Shown here one piece after another: positions 20,853-31,830 of a stretch of DNA of 64,000 nucleotides; positions within the stretch are counted from its first letter, which is position 1, and every line of letters begins with the position of its first letter. A program made the position numbers and the translations under genes. The notes beneath the pieces were generated by a model. The model was given only the letters and a program-made list of their open reading frames with translations. It did not search any database and had not been told where the DNA came from. The stretch lies in the NCBI GenBank assembly GCA_014218235.1, contig CM024760.1, forward strand, positions 13,682,049 to 13,746,048. Direction: 5' to 3'. Source of the DNA: Colocasia esculenta. Taxonomy: Eukaryota > Streptophyta > Magnoliopsida > Alismatales > Araceae.

Positions 20853-21501
20853 CTTGTTGCCCAGCTGGATAGCCCAGAGGGGGGGGGGGTGAATGGGTCT
20901 TTAAAAATTTATCAACAAATACCTGCACTAAAACATTTACAGAAAGATACACTTCGATGGGTGTTAGTTATAGTTAGAATGAGCAGCAATCACACACAAG
21001 GAACAATCACACAACACAAGAATTATCCTGGTTCGGATCTCCACTCCTCTGGAGTCCTACGTCCAGTCCCTGAGCAATATCTCAGGATTTCACTACCAAG
21101 GGTACTGTCCCCCTTAAGGACCCTTACACCCAGCCGCAGTTGGTCTTCCTTCTAACCAAAGGGAATACAACACCCTGGATATCACACCAGGTCTTCCTTC
21201 ACAAAGAGGGAACAAGCATAGAATAAGTAAGCAGGAGATTGAGCCCCTAGATCAAGCTTTGATAGCAAAGATCTGAAGCAAAAAAACTAAGAGCTTAAGA
21301 ACTACAAACTAAGCTCACTCTCAGAACCAAACAGCTCTCTAAAGAGTTTACAAGCAATGCAGAGAGCAAAGAGCTAATCTAATGGAATGAAGCTTGGCTC
21401 TAGTGGAGAACTTGCAGAAGACTTGAGGATGAGTGTTGAATCTTTTCTTTTTGCACACTTCTCACTTCTCAATGTATGATTGTCTTCTGGAGCTTCTTTC
21501 T

Positions 21502-21510
21502 CTATATATA
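21502..21510 (-). promoter_or_regulatory. TATA-like element of element C LTR
   Basis: Minus strand TATATATAGA, between the minisatellite and the inner LTR end, the expected place for the LTR promoter. Confidence 0.5.
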
Positions 21511-21966
21511 TCTTCAATTTGAATTTCGAACGTTTAAGTATCCGTTGTCTCTGGACGTTAGACTGAGTGCCACTTGGAAGCTCCAGTCGACAGTCCTTTA
21601 TCCTTTCATGCACGCAAAGAGATGAGATCTTCAGTAATATCTTCTTTGGGTTCTATTTGGTCCAACGTTGTATGACAGAAATGACAGAGACCTGCACATA
21701 TTAAAGCTTAACCAGTAGATGGCTAAGCTGTCTCTTGTCGTTAGAACAAATAATCACAGAAATAGTAATGCTAAATAGCTGTTCTAAAATGCACACAGAG
21801 TAAGCACGATAATGGATGATATCGTCTGCATTCATGTAGAGATACGTTCAGTCCTCATAAATGCTCAATGTCAGAGAGATATGCGTGGACTTTGACTATT
21901 CAACACTTTGACTGAAAGATTAAAAAGCAAGTTGGTTTACATATGAAGTTGATTCACGCATGACTG

Positions 21967-22562
21967 ATCAAATCGTTATCACTGATGAATCGTTATGAAT
22001 ACTTACGAAATCGATATGACAAGCAAATTGTTATGATCACTAAAGAAATCGATATGACGAGTAAATCGTTATGATCACTAAAGAAATCGATATGACAAGC
22101 AAATCGTTATGATCAATAAAGAAATCGATATGACGAACAAATCGTTATGATCACTAAAGAATCGATATGACAAGCAAATCGTTATGATCACTAAAGAAAT
22201 CGATATTACGAGCAAATCGTTATGATCACTTAAGAAATCGATATGACGAGCAAATCGTTATGATCACTTAAGAAATCGATATGACAAGCAAATCGTTATG
22301 ATCACTAATGAAATCGTTACGAGAGCAAGTCGTTATGATGACTAAAGGAATCATTACGAGAGCAAGTCGTTACGATGACTAAAGGAATCATTACGAGAGC
22401 AAGTCATTACAAAGACTAAAGGAATCGTTATGAGAGCAAGTCATTACGATGACTAAAGAATCGTTACAAGAGCAAGTCATTACGATGACTAAAGGAATCG
22501 TTACGAGAGCAAGTCGTTACGATGACTAAAGGAATCGTTACGAGAGCAAGCCGTTACGATCT
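21967..22562. repeat. 37-38 bp minisatellite in U3 of element C
   Basis: About fifteen units in two subfamilies. Units to about 22310 alternate ATCGATATGAC with AATCGTTATGATCAC. Units from about 22310 to 22562 have GAGAGCAAGTCGTTACGATG and ACTAAAGGAATC. Each unit holds two ATCG-type cores some 17-21 bp apart. The array lies upstream of the TATA-like site, as the GTCGAC arrays do in A and B. Confidence 0.9.
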
Positions 22563-22895
22563 ATAAAAGAAACCGATGTGAACTTAGACACACAATGATG
22601 CTATTTATACAGTGTGAAAATGCTTACCTGTTTTGACTTGTTTTCCTTTGGTATTGTTTACTGTGCTTAAGACTTGTAGAAAATAGACAATTACCAAAAT
22701 AGCATGGTTTTGTTAATCACGAAAATAGAAATGTAATTAATTAAATTACATGGGATAGACTGTTCATCAGGTTCGTTGAAAATTAAGAACTAATGGTACA
22801 AGCGGTGAAAAATTATGAAACTAGTTGCAAACAAATCCAGATATGCAATAGTATTTCCAGTAATTAGGAATTTGAGGACAATCATGGTTTCAACA

Positions 22896-23809
22896 TCGTC
22901 CATCCAAGTTAAACATGAAGAACATGAATCTATGTACAGGAGAGATGAAAGATTTAATTCTTGAAGTAGGGTTGATGCAAATTAGGCTTTCAAGGGCAAA
23001 AGAAGCCTAACATCCGGTAGTCCTTACAGTAAAAATCTCCTACCATGAGGACGAGTATACATGAAGATATGAATTTAAGAACAGGGTTTGGGGTCATGAA
23101 GTTCACAGAACTTTGAAAATTGAGAACTAAGATTTGCTCGATGGAAAAATATGAAATCAAAGGTTTTGTTCCTGATGGATGAGACATCCTACTGAAAAAT
23201 CTTCATGGTTTATGCTGTAAGAATGCCTACCTTTAGTCGTTTCACTTTTCTAGGGCAAGAACTTGAAGAACTCGGGGAAGAACTTGGGAGATCCCTCTTC
23301 TCCACGAATTCTCCTCCTCCTGGCCTCTCTTCCTGGTCCAGCAACCCCTTGGCACGAGCTAGGCCGGCCATGAGGGTTTTAGAGAAGTATTTAAGCTTCT
23401 CCCTTTCTATTTCCTATTTGGACTCTAATTCCCTTTAATTCCGAGTTTCCTATTCTCCTCTCCCCTTTTTAAGCAAGAGATCTCCTAATTGGGTGAGAGA
23501 GAGGGGATTTCGTGGCCAAGCAATAGTGGTAGGTTTAGGATTCCAAATCCAACTCAAATCACTTATTTTAAGCATTAATATACCCTCTTTTTATTTAAGT
23601 AATATTTTAGTTACTAATTTTAGATATTTTCTATTATTTATTCCCCTTTTTAAAATCTCTATTTTAGCCCACTAATTTCTAATGGGTCCATTTAACAAAG
23701 CCCATTAATTCTTTTCTTTTAATGGGTTTTTTTAATTCCCTTTTATTTGATTTTCTAATTACTTTTATAAATTATTAAATTTTATTTTCCAAAAATCTAG
23801 GTTGCTACA
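22896..23809 (-). repeat. 3' LTR of element D (partial)
   Basis: Ends at GGTTGCTACA (TGTAGCAACC on the element strand), directly after the polypurine tract. Element H starts its LTR similarly, TGTAAGGCCC. A C/T-rich, promoter-like stretch lies near 23280-23480. The left boundary depends on the inferred end of element C. Confidence 0.6.
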
Positions 23810-23824
23810 TCATCCCCCTCTTAA
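23810..23824 (-). other. Polypurine tract of element D
   Basis: Minus strand TTAAGAGGGGGATGA next to the LTR start TGTAGC. Confidence 0.75.
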
Positions 23825-23829
23825 AAAGA

Positions 23830-24416
23830 ATTTGGTCCCCAAATTCATATGATCATAAGGGAGGAAATATCTTACCGAAAAGATCGGGATAGTTTCGTTT
23901 GATGACTCCTTCCAGTTCCCATGTGGCTTCTTCCACTCTGTGGTATTCCATAAGACTTTACCACGTGGATGGGACGGTTCCTGAGCTGTTGAACCTTTCG
24001 TTCCAGTATCTTGACTGGCCTCTCTTCGTATGTCCATCTTTGTTCAGCACCAATTTCTCGTGGCGAATGATGTGGGTAGGGTCATAGACATACTTCATGA
24101 GCAGGAAACATGGAACACATTGTGTACACATGCCAAATCCGGTGGCAATGCCAGTCGGTATGCAACCTCACCAATCCTTTCGAGTACTTCAAAAGGACCA
24201 ATGAATCTAGGACTGAGCTTTCCTTTTACTCGAAATCTTTGGATGCCATGTGTAGGTGACACCTTTAAGAACACATGATCACCGACTTGGAATTCTAAGT
24301 CTCGCCTTCTTTGTGTCGGCATAGCTCTTTTGTCTGGACTGAGAAGTCTTAAGCCGGTCTCTAATCACTTGTATGTCCTTAGTGGTACATTGCACCCATG
24401 TCTGGCCTAGCCACTG
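23830..24416 (-). pseudogene. Integrase C-terminus, GPF/Y and chromodomain remnant of element D
   Basis: The GPF/Y module is readable at 24095-24322: [33 protein letters not shown] and [15 protein letters not shown]. After a frameshift, a chromodomain remnant follows with GKVLWNTTEWKKPHGNW (about 23905-23975), where a family member would have a VLW...EEATWE motif. Such chromodomains are thought to steer integration to marked chromatin. Confidence 0.8.
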
Positions 24417-25130
24417 CTATTCTCCAACCTCATTCCAACATGCAGGAGATCTACAATTCCTTTCGTAGAGTGCTTCGAACGGTGCCATCTTGATACTCTC
24501 CTGGTAACTGTTGTTATAGGCGAACTCAATAAGAGATAGATGTTCGTTCCAATATCCTTGGAAGTCTATAGTGCAAGCTCTCAACATGTCTTCCACTATT
24601 TGGTTGGTTCTTTCAGTTTGCCCATCAGTTTGTGGATGGAATGCGGTACTAAAGTTGACTTTAGTACCCAGTGCACCTTGCAGTTCTTTCCAAAAATGAG
24701 ATGTGAATCTCAGATCTCGATCTGAGACTATGGATGATGGAACTCCGTGCAGTCTTACTATCTCCTTGACATATAGGCAGCTAGTACCTCTACCGACCAC
24801 TTACTCTTTATGGCTAGGAAGTGGGCAGATTTGTTAGTCGGTCTACAATAACCCATATGGCGTCGAGTCCACCACGAGTCTTGGGTAAACCCATGATGAA
24901 GTCCATGCCAATGCTTTCCCATTTCCATTCCGGAATATCCAGCGTCTGAGTACACCAGCAGGGTGCAGGTGTTTCACTTTTTACTTGTTGGCAAGTAAGG
25001 CAGTGAGCGGCGTGTTCAGCTACGTCTCTCTTCATGTTCGGCCACCAAATATTCTTTTCATGTCTTGATACATTTTGGTACCTCCAGGATGAATAGTGTA
25101 CTTTGTCTTGTGAGCTTCATCCATTAATCT
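24417..25130 (-). pseudogene. Integrase core of element D
   Basis: The zinc-binding CLTCQQVK motif is at about 24980-25000. The core D-D-E residues are in GMDFIMGLPKT (about 24900), [14 protein letters not shown] (24690-24730) and [13 protein letters not shown] (24600-24640). The last 127 codons are open; two frameshifts break the upstream part. Confidence 0.9.
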
Positions 25131-25830
25131 TCTCTTAAGTTCTTCATTGTCGGGAACACGTGTCCTTCCTTGAAAGACAAGCCTTCCGTCTTCAGTCATT
25201 GCAAAATCTGGTCTTTCAGCTAAAGTTCCCTGACGCGAACTAAGAATGGATCATCATCTTGTTGAGCTTTGATCTCCTCTAGCAGATCAGATTGAATCTT
25301 GATGTTGGCAACTAAGACTCGATCATCTCTATGTTCAATATTTAAGTCTAACCTTGCAAATTGTTCCAGTAGTTGCATCTCTCCAAGGACTAGACTTGAA
25401 ACAGATGCCATCGGCTTTCTACTAGAGAAATCAGCCACGGCGTTACCCTTGCCTGGATGGTATTGATGTTGAAGTCAAAATCCTTCAGATATTCTAGCCA
25501 TCTTCTCTGTCTCATGTTAAGTTCTTTCTGGGAGAATAAGTACTTCAGACTTTTATGGTCTGAGTAGACAGTGAACTTTTCTCTGTAGAGATAATGTCTC
25601 CAGATTTTCAAGGCGAAGACCACGATAGACAACTCAAGATCAGCACGGGGTAGTTGACTTCATGAGTCTTTAGTTGTCGAGAAGAGTAGGTGATGACTTT
25701 CTCCTTTTGCATCAGTACACACCCTAGCCCAATCCTGAGGCATCAGTGTAGACAGAGAAACCTTCTCCCTCTACTGGTAGAGCGAGAACAGGTGCTGAGG
25801 TCAGGTAATCTTTAAGAGTTTGAAAACTTT
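25131..25830 (-). pseudogene. RNase H and linker of element D
   Basis: RNase H block with [45 protein letters not shown] and [14 protein letters not shown] (25390-25720). The connection to integrase (25220-25438) has [10 protein letters not shown], the ADALSRK-type site, in another frame. Confidence 0.87.
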
Positions 25831-25871
25831 TCTCACACTCTTACTCTAGGAGTATGGATTCTCCTTTCGTG

Positions 25872-26760
25872 TCAGTCGGGTGAGAGGACCGGCGATCCTG
25901 AGAAGTCCTTAATGAACCGCCTGTAATAGCCAGCCAGCCCCAAGAAACTTCTAATTTCTGTGACATTGGTTGTCTCTCCAATTGAGTACAACTTCGACTT
26001 TGGAGGGATCAAAGGAGATGCCATCTTAGAGATGACATGGCCCACGAAGGACACTCTTCGAGCCAGAATTCGCACTTGCTTAGCTTTGCGTATAGCTTGT
26101 TGTCTCGTAAGACTTGTAGTGCTATTTTCATGTGTTCTCATGCTCTTCCTTGGTCTTGGAGTATATGATGATGTCGTTGATGAAGACGACCACGAACTTG
26201 TCAAGGTATGGCCGATTATGCTGTTCATGAGTTGCATAAAGGCTGCAGAAGTATTGGTTAGACCAAAAGGCATAACGATGAATTCATAATGTCCATACCT
26301 GCTCCTGAAAACTGTTTTGAAGATATCGTCATCCTTGATCCTCATTTGGTGATAGCCAGATCGAAGATCGATCTTGGAGAAATATTGAGCTCTAGATATT
26401 TGATCGAACAGTTCATCGAATCTGGGCAAAGGGTACTTGTTCTTGATGGTGAGTTGATTGAGTTGTCGATAGCCGATGCAGAGCCTCATCGATCCATCCT
26501 TCTTTTTGACGAATAGCACAGGCGCTCCCCATGGGGAAGTACTTGATCTGATGAACCCCTTTTCTAGTAGCTCCATCAGTTGTGCCTTCAATTCCTTTAG
26601 CTCAGCAGGTGACATCCAGTACGGTTGACGTGATACCGGTGCGGCTCTAGGAATCAGCTCAATGGTGAAGTTGAGATCACGTTCCGGTGGAATCCCTGGC
26701 AGATCTTCAGGAAACACATCGGGGTAATCCTGAACTATGTGAATGCCTTCTATCTTAGAA
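25872..26760 (-). pseudogene. Reverse transcriptase of element D, catalytic Asp changed
   Basis: Gypsy RVT_1 with blocks [66 protein letters not shown] and [12 protein letters not shown], and after a frameshift [12 protein letters not shown]. The catalytic site, usually FIDD, is FIND (26173-26184; codon AAC for the first Asp). The first catalytic Asp, in SKIDLRSG, is present. Another frameshift follows, then [12 protein letters not shown]. The enzyme could not work even if the frame were continuous. Confidence 0.92.
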
Positions 26761-27200
26761 CCCTTCTTTTCCACTGCTACGGCTGCTAGGAAGGCAATAC
26801 AACCTTTCCTTATCATGTTCTGGGCTTTTATGGCGGAGATTAGAGACATCCGTCTCTTATGTCTGATCCCGGAGAATGCCAATTTAGGAAAGTCACTAAA
26901 GGTAACCTTCCCTTTCTTATAGTCGACATTTTCCCCATAAGTGGACAACCAGTCGGCTCCCAAAATTACATCATTGCCTTCCATGGGCATACAACTAGGT
27001 CGGCTTTTAGGTTATGGTCTCCGATCATTACATTGGCAGATGGAAAGTATTTGTTCAATTTCTCCTTTTCCCCTAGTGGTGTTGTGACAGAGAACTCACA
27101 ACCCATGTATATAGGTTTAGTATTCACAGTATCAGCAAAGTGTTGAGATATAAATGAATGAGTTGCTCCAGTATCAAATAAGACAAATGCTGATAAGGAG
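26761..27200 (-). pseudogene. Protease segment of element D
   Basis: Active-site motif LFDTGATHSFIS near 27139-27170, then a segment containing [13 protein letters not shown] at the start of the large frame (26990 downward). Frameshifted in between. Confidence 0.85.
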
Positions 27201-27302
27201 AAAACTTGTAGAGTACCTTCTACACGCCACCGTTCGTAGCGGGTTCCTCATCATGCAGGGCTTGCAGTCGACCCTGTTTCTTAGGCGCATTAGGGCGCCT
27301 CT

Positions 27303-28209
27303 CATTCTCTTTCAGTAGCAGGCACTTGGGGATGCGGTGCTCGCGAATTCCGCAGCGCAGACACGCACCAACTTTCTTCCAGCACTCGTCAGCGGTGTGA
27401 CCTGGCTTGTCACAATGCTTGCAGTTGCTCTTGGCTGGAGTGTTGGGTACGAAGACCTTCGATTTCTTTTCTTGGCTGGATCCCTCCGTGATGTTGAAGG
27501 GACGCTTCTTTCATTTGTAGGCTTAGGAGATGATTGACCCGAGGTCATTTCCTTTTTCACGAACTTCCCTTTTATACGGTCGGTGAAGTCCGTAGCATCT
27601 TCCAGTAGCTGAGCTTTCTTCACCATCTCGGCGTAGGTCTGGATGACGAGAGGTTCCAGTTGGGTGATGTATTGGGGCCTAAGGCCGTTGAGAAAGCGTT
27701 TAGCCTTCATCCTTTCAGTGTTCACTAGGTGTGCAGCATAGCGTGCCAGCCTAGAAAACTGGGCTTCATACTCGGCCACAGTCAGGTTCCTCTGTTTTAG
27801 AGCAGCGAATTCCACAGCCTTCCTTTCTTGGACACGCTCGGAGAAGTACTTGGAGTTGAAAGTTTCTTTAAATTCGGTCCAAGTGAATTGACTGTTCTCC
27901 CTAGTTGCTTCCACTGACTCCCACCAAGCGCGGGCGTCCTTCTCCAGTTGAAAAGTGGCTAGCAGCAGCTTATCTCCCGCTGCGCATTGCATGACACGCA
28001 AAATCCTTTCTGATTTCTTTCAGTCGGTGTTCTGCTTCATCCGGATCTGTGGATCCACTGAACCTAGGCGGGTTCAGACTTCTGAAGTTACGATGTAGAT
28101 CGCCTGCACCGGCACAATTTCCCCTGCCTTAGGTAGTTTGCATGATGGCACGAGTCAACTCTTGCATGGTATGTTGCATGCCCCTCATTTGAGCACGTTC
28201 ATCAGTCAT
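27303..28209 (-). pseudogene. gag of element D
   Basis: Starts MTDERAQMRGMQHTM (codon at 28207-28209). A 229-codon open stretch (27312-28001) has the Retrotrans_gag core ATFQLEKDARAWWESV, FTWTEFKETFNSKYF and QRNLTVAEYEAQFSRLARY. After a frameshift there are two CCHC knuckles, CKHCDKPGHTADEC and CLRCGIREHRIPKC (27324-27433), both CX2CX4HX4C. Confidence 0.9.
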
Positions 28210-28396
28210 CTTGCTTACTTAGTCCCTACAAAAGAATATTTATTGTCATGATATCGATGTGAGATTTAACTTGTGTGTGTGAGAGTTTATTTTTAGCTAG
28301 TTACCCTTGGCTCTAACCACCTCTCACATAGGTAGGATAATTGACTCTAATCGAGGCAGGTTAACCTAGATCATCCTATACTTTAGAATAACCTAG
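28210..28396. other. 5' leader of element D
   Basis: Short untranslated leader between primer binding site and gag. No gene. Confidence 0.6.
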
Positions 28397-28408
28397 GCTC
28401 TGATACCA
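28397..28408 (-). other. Primer binding site of element D
   Basis: Minus strand TGGTATCAGAGC, 6 bp from the LTR end at 28415. Confidence 0.93.
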
Positions 28409-28414
28409 CAAAGC

Positions 28415-28980
28415 TGTCACGCCCAGACGTGGAATATCGGAACGTGAGGCAGTTGCAAGTAAACGGGTACAGAGCAAGTACTAGACATCAAACTATTGCA
28501 CAATGAATAACACTAAAGATAATTCTTTTCATTAATAACTTCCAATGTCTAGTTACAACAACTATATCAGAGCTAATCTATAGGTCCCAATTACATTGAA
28601 ATAAACAAAAGACTAACTATGACTCTTAACATATTTCTAGGACACTATGGTACTCGTGACGTCACTCCTGGTCGTTCCCGTCCTCTTGAGTGTATAGTTC
28701 ATCTCGGTCTCACCTGAGAACACAACGACAAATAACGCAGGGTGAGCGATAATGCCCAGTAGGACTTAAATCTCAATAGTCAATCAGGCTTTAAATAGTT
28801 AATGCATTAAAGGCAGAGTTACTAATGATAGAGCGAGAGAGTCAAGTAAAAAGAAAGATAACAGATAGCACGTGAGCGAAATAGCACAGGTTTCCAGATA
28901 TAGCACGAGACTCAAGTATAGTACAAAATAGCAAGATGGCCATAGCACAAATAGCACAAGATATAGCAATAGCACAACGA
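28415..28980 (-). repeat. 5' LTR of element D (partial, cut by assembly gap)
   Basis: Begins TGTCACGCCCAG (element strand ends GGGCGTGACA, as in many plant gypsy LTRs). Near the gap it has many ATAGCAC repeats (28865-28978), which may have caused the gap. Confidence 0.85.
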
Positions 28981-29080
28981 NNNNNNNNNNNNNNNNNNNN
29001 NNNNNNNNNNNNNNNNNNNNNNNNNNNNNNNNNNNNNNNNNNNNNNNNNNNNNNNNNNNNNNNNNNNNNNNNNNNNNNNN
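28981..29080. other. Assembly gap of 100 N
   Basis: A round-number N run, probably of unknown true size. It hides the rest of the 5' LTR of D and the entire 5' part of E. Confidence 0.99.
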
Positions 29081-29081
29081 T

Positions 29082-30410
29082 CGCATCTACTTAGAAGAAA
29101 ATGCCAAGAGTTCAATCGAAATGCAAAGAAGACTTAATCCCAACATGAAAGAAGTTGTTAAGAAGGAAATTGTCAAATGGCTGGATGCAGAATTTATTTA
29201 TCCCATCTCTGATAGCCAGTGGGTTAGTCCAACTCAAGTTGTGCCTAAAAAGTCTGGACTAACCGTGATTCAAACTGAAAAGGGTGAGCTCATTCCCACT
29301 AGGCTGGCTACAGGATGGAGAGTGTGCATTGACTATCGCAAATTGAATGCGATGACCAAGAAAGATCATTTCCCCTTCCCTTTCATTGACCAAATCTTAG
29401 AGAAACTGGCAGGCCAAAAATTCTTTTGTTTCCTTGATGGATACTCAGGGTATAACCAAGTGGCTATTCACCCCGATGACCAAGAAAAGACCACTTTCAC
29501 ATGTCCATTTGGAACCTTTGCCTTTAGACGCATGCCATTCGGGCTGTGCAATGCCCCTGCAACTTTTCAACGTTGCATGTTGTCTATTTTCTCAAACATG
29601 GTTGGGGAATACTTAGAAGTCTTCATGGACGATTTCTCTGTGTTTGGAAATGACTTTGATTCGTGCCTCGACCATTTGACTGAAGTGCTCAAAAGATGCA
29701 TTAATGCCAATCTTGTCTTAAGTTGGGAAAAGAGCCACTTCATGGTTAAGGAGGGAATTGTCTTAGGGCATATTGTCTCAGGGAGAGGGATAGAGGTAGA
29801 TAAAGCCAAGGTGAATCTCATTTCCGAATTACCTCCTCCCAACTCTGTCAAACAAATTCGATCCTTCCTTGGTCATGCCGGATTCTATAGGAGGTTCATC
29901 AAAGATTTTTCCAAAATTGCAAGGCCATTAACTTCTTTGTTAAAAGACACTCCATTCATTTTTGATGAAGCTTGTCATAAAGCCTTTGAGGAATTAAAAG
30001 ACATTTTGACCAGAGCTCCAATTCTACAATCTCCAGATTGGTCATTACCATTTGAGATAATGTGCGATGCTTCAGATTATGCAGTAGGTGCCATTTTGGG
30101 CCAAAAAACTGATAAAGGATCTGTGGTGATTTATTATGCAAGCAGAACATTGAATGATGCTCAGATTCGATACACAACCACTGAAAAAGAGCTCCTAGCT
30201 GTTGTTTTTGCCTTAGAAAAATTCAGATCTTATCTCTTAGGAGCCAAAATCATTGTTTTCACTGACCATGCTGCCTTGAGGCATTTGCTTGCCAAAAAGG
30301 ATGCCAAGCCTAGATTGATCAGATGGATTCTATTGTTACAAGAGTTTGATTTGGAAATTCATGATAAGAAAGGATCCAAGAATGTGGTACTGACCACTTG
30401 TCTAGAATAG
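29082..30410 (+). pseudogene. Reverse transcriptase and RNase H of element E (nearly intact)
   Basis: Open from the gap to 30410, more than 440 codons. RT blocks: [76 protein letters not shown], catalytic FMDD (29622-29633) and [14 protein letters not shown]. RNase [34 protein letters not shown] and [10 protein letters not shown]. The end is frameshifted by loss of one base where the DHLSR motif should be. All RT and RNase H catalytic residues are present. Confidence 0.95.
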
Positions 30411-31778
30411 TTGCCCCGGACTCTATGCCCATTAGAGATGCTTTCCCAGATGAGCACATTTTAGCTGTCTCCAACATTTTATCTCCATGGTACGCACACA
30501 TTGTGAACTACAAAGTCATTGGACGAGTACCTGGGGATTGAACCAAAAATGAGAGAGAGAGATTCTTTGCTAGAGATAAGTACTTTATTTGGGAGGACCC
30601 GGAGCTATTTTTCATAGGACCAGACCAAGTGATAAGAAGATGTGTCCCTGAGAATGAGCATCAAAGTGTCCTCAAGTTTTGTCATTCTCTCGCCTGTGGA
30701 GGACACTTTTCAGGAAAGAAGACCGCTGCTAAGGTCTTAGACTCTGGTTTCTATTGGCCCACATTGTTTAAGGATGCCCACCAATTTTGTAAGGCCTGTC
30801 CTAGATGTCAAACCATGGGAAACATTTCTAAGAGGGACATGATGCCTCTTAACCCCATTTTGGTTGTAGAAATTTTTGATGTTTGGGGGATAGACTTTAT
30901 GGGACCTTTTCCACCATCCTTTGGATACACATATATTCTAGTTGCTGTTGACTATGTGTCCAAATGGATAGAAGCCATCGCCACAAAGACCAATGATCAT
31001 AAGGTGGTCATCAAATTTGTTCAGAAAAACATCTTTTCTAGATTTGGGTGGCCCAAAGCAATCATTAGTGATGGAGGACCTCATTTCATTAACACTCAGT
31101 TTAGGACCCTCCTAAGGAAGTATGGGATCACCCATAAGCTAGCAACACCTTACCATCCCAAACTAGTGGCCAAGTGGAAGTATCAAACAGGGAGATTAAA
31201 AAAATTCTTCAAAAGTCGGTTAGGTCTGATAGGAAAGACTGGTCAGAAAGGTTAGATGATGCATTGTGGGCCTACCGAACTGCTTTCAAAACTCCCATTG
31301 GAATGTCCCCTTACCGGCTTGTCTTTGGAAAATCATGTCATTTGCCGGTCGAACTTGAGCATAGAGCCTATTGGGCTATTAAACAAGTCAATCTTGACTT
31401 AGCCCAAGCTGGTCAGCAAAGGACCCTTCATCTAAATGAGCTAGAAGAGCTCAGAAATGAGGCCTACGAAAGTTCCAAGATCTATAAAGCTAAGGCCAAA
31501 GCATTCCATGATAAAAACATTCATAGAAAAACTTTTCAAGTGCATGATAAAGTTTGGTTGTTTAATTCTAGACTTCGTCTGTTTCCGGGAAAATTGAAGT
31601 CCCGGTGGGATGGGCCTTACATGGTTGTCAAGTCTATGACAATGGCGCTGTCGTTATTCTTGATCCTAAAACTGGACAATCGTCCACTGTTAATGGGCAG
31701 AGGTTAAAGCATTTTTTTGAAAACCCGTCTTCCTTGAAAGTTGAGTCTACCAAGCTAAATGAGCCAAGTGAAGCCTAA
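30411..31778 (+). pseudogene. Integrase of element E
   Basis: Contains CHSLACGGHFSGKKT and CKACPRC (HHCC zinc site), D in WGIDFMGPFP, D in AIISDGGPHFIN, and in the next frame the E of [13 protein letters not shown]. Lesions are an in-frame TGA near 30539, a one-base loss near 31160 just before the catalytic Glu, and a shift near 31630. The C-terminal part (31174-31707) has [20 protein letters not shown] and [10 protein letters not shown]. The pol stop codon is at 31776-31778. Confidence 0.93.
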
Positions 31779-31812
31779 TTGCGTCTGGCTGAAGACGATA
31801 AACTTAGCGCTT

Positions 31813-31830
31813 CTTGGGAGGCAACCCAAG
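31813..31830 (+). other. Post-pol hairpin of element E
   Basis: Perfect inverted repeat CTTGGG, loop AGGCAA, CCCAAG, 35 bp after the pol stop. This motif is conserved downstream of pol in Athila elements in my experience of the family. Its role is unknown. Confidence 0.7.

Larger units (their letters stand above)
20329..22895 (-). mobile_element. Ty1/copia element C, 5' part
   Basis: The 5' end of a third related copia element: gag N-terminus, primer binding site and 5' LTR. Its gag is interrupted by the right end of element A at 20328/20329. The rest of C must lie left of the window. The outer end at 22895 is inferred from a CAACA terminus, which mirrors the TGTTG at 20855; it could not be checked against a second LTR. 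Confidence 0.75.
20855..22895 (-). repeat. 5' LTR of element C (outer end inferred)
   Basis: Starts TGTTGCCCAGCTGG next to the primer binding site, with an 11-base G run near 20879. It contains a TATA-like run at 21502-21510 and a minisatellite in U3. The proposed outer end CAACA (22891-22895) gives TGTTG...CAACA ends and a length of about 2.04 kb. Only the inner end is certain. Confidence 0.6.
22896..28980 (-). mobile_element. Ty3/gypsy chromovirus D (Tekay-like)
   Basis: Minus-strand element. In element order: part of a 5' LTR (28415 to the gap), primer binding site, gag with two zinc knuckles, protease, RT, RNase H, integrase, GPF/Y and chromodomain remnant, polypurine tract and part of a 3' LTR (to 23809). 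RT-RNaseH-integrase order is gypsy; the chromodomain and protease DTGATHSF fit the Tekay/Del chromoviruses. The visible part of the right LTR does not overlap the visible part of the left LTR, consistent with element C having inserted within the 3' LTR. Confidence 0.88.

Noticed and set aside
21967..22562. CRISPR-like regular array
   Set aside because: Units are contiguous, with no unique spacers, in a plant LTR. It is a minisatellite.
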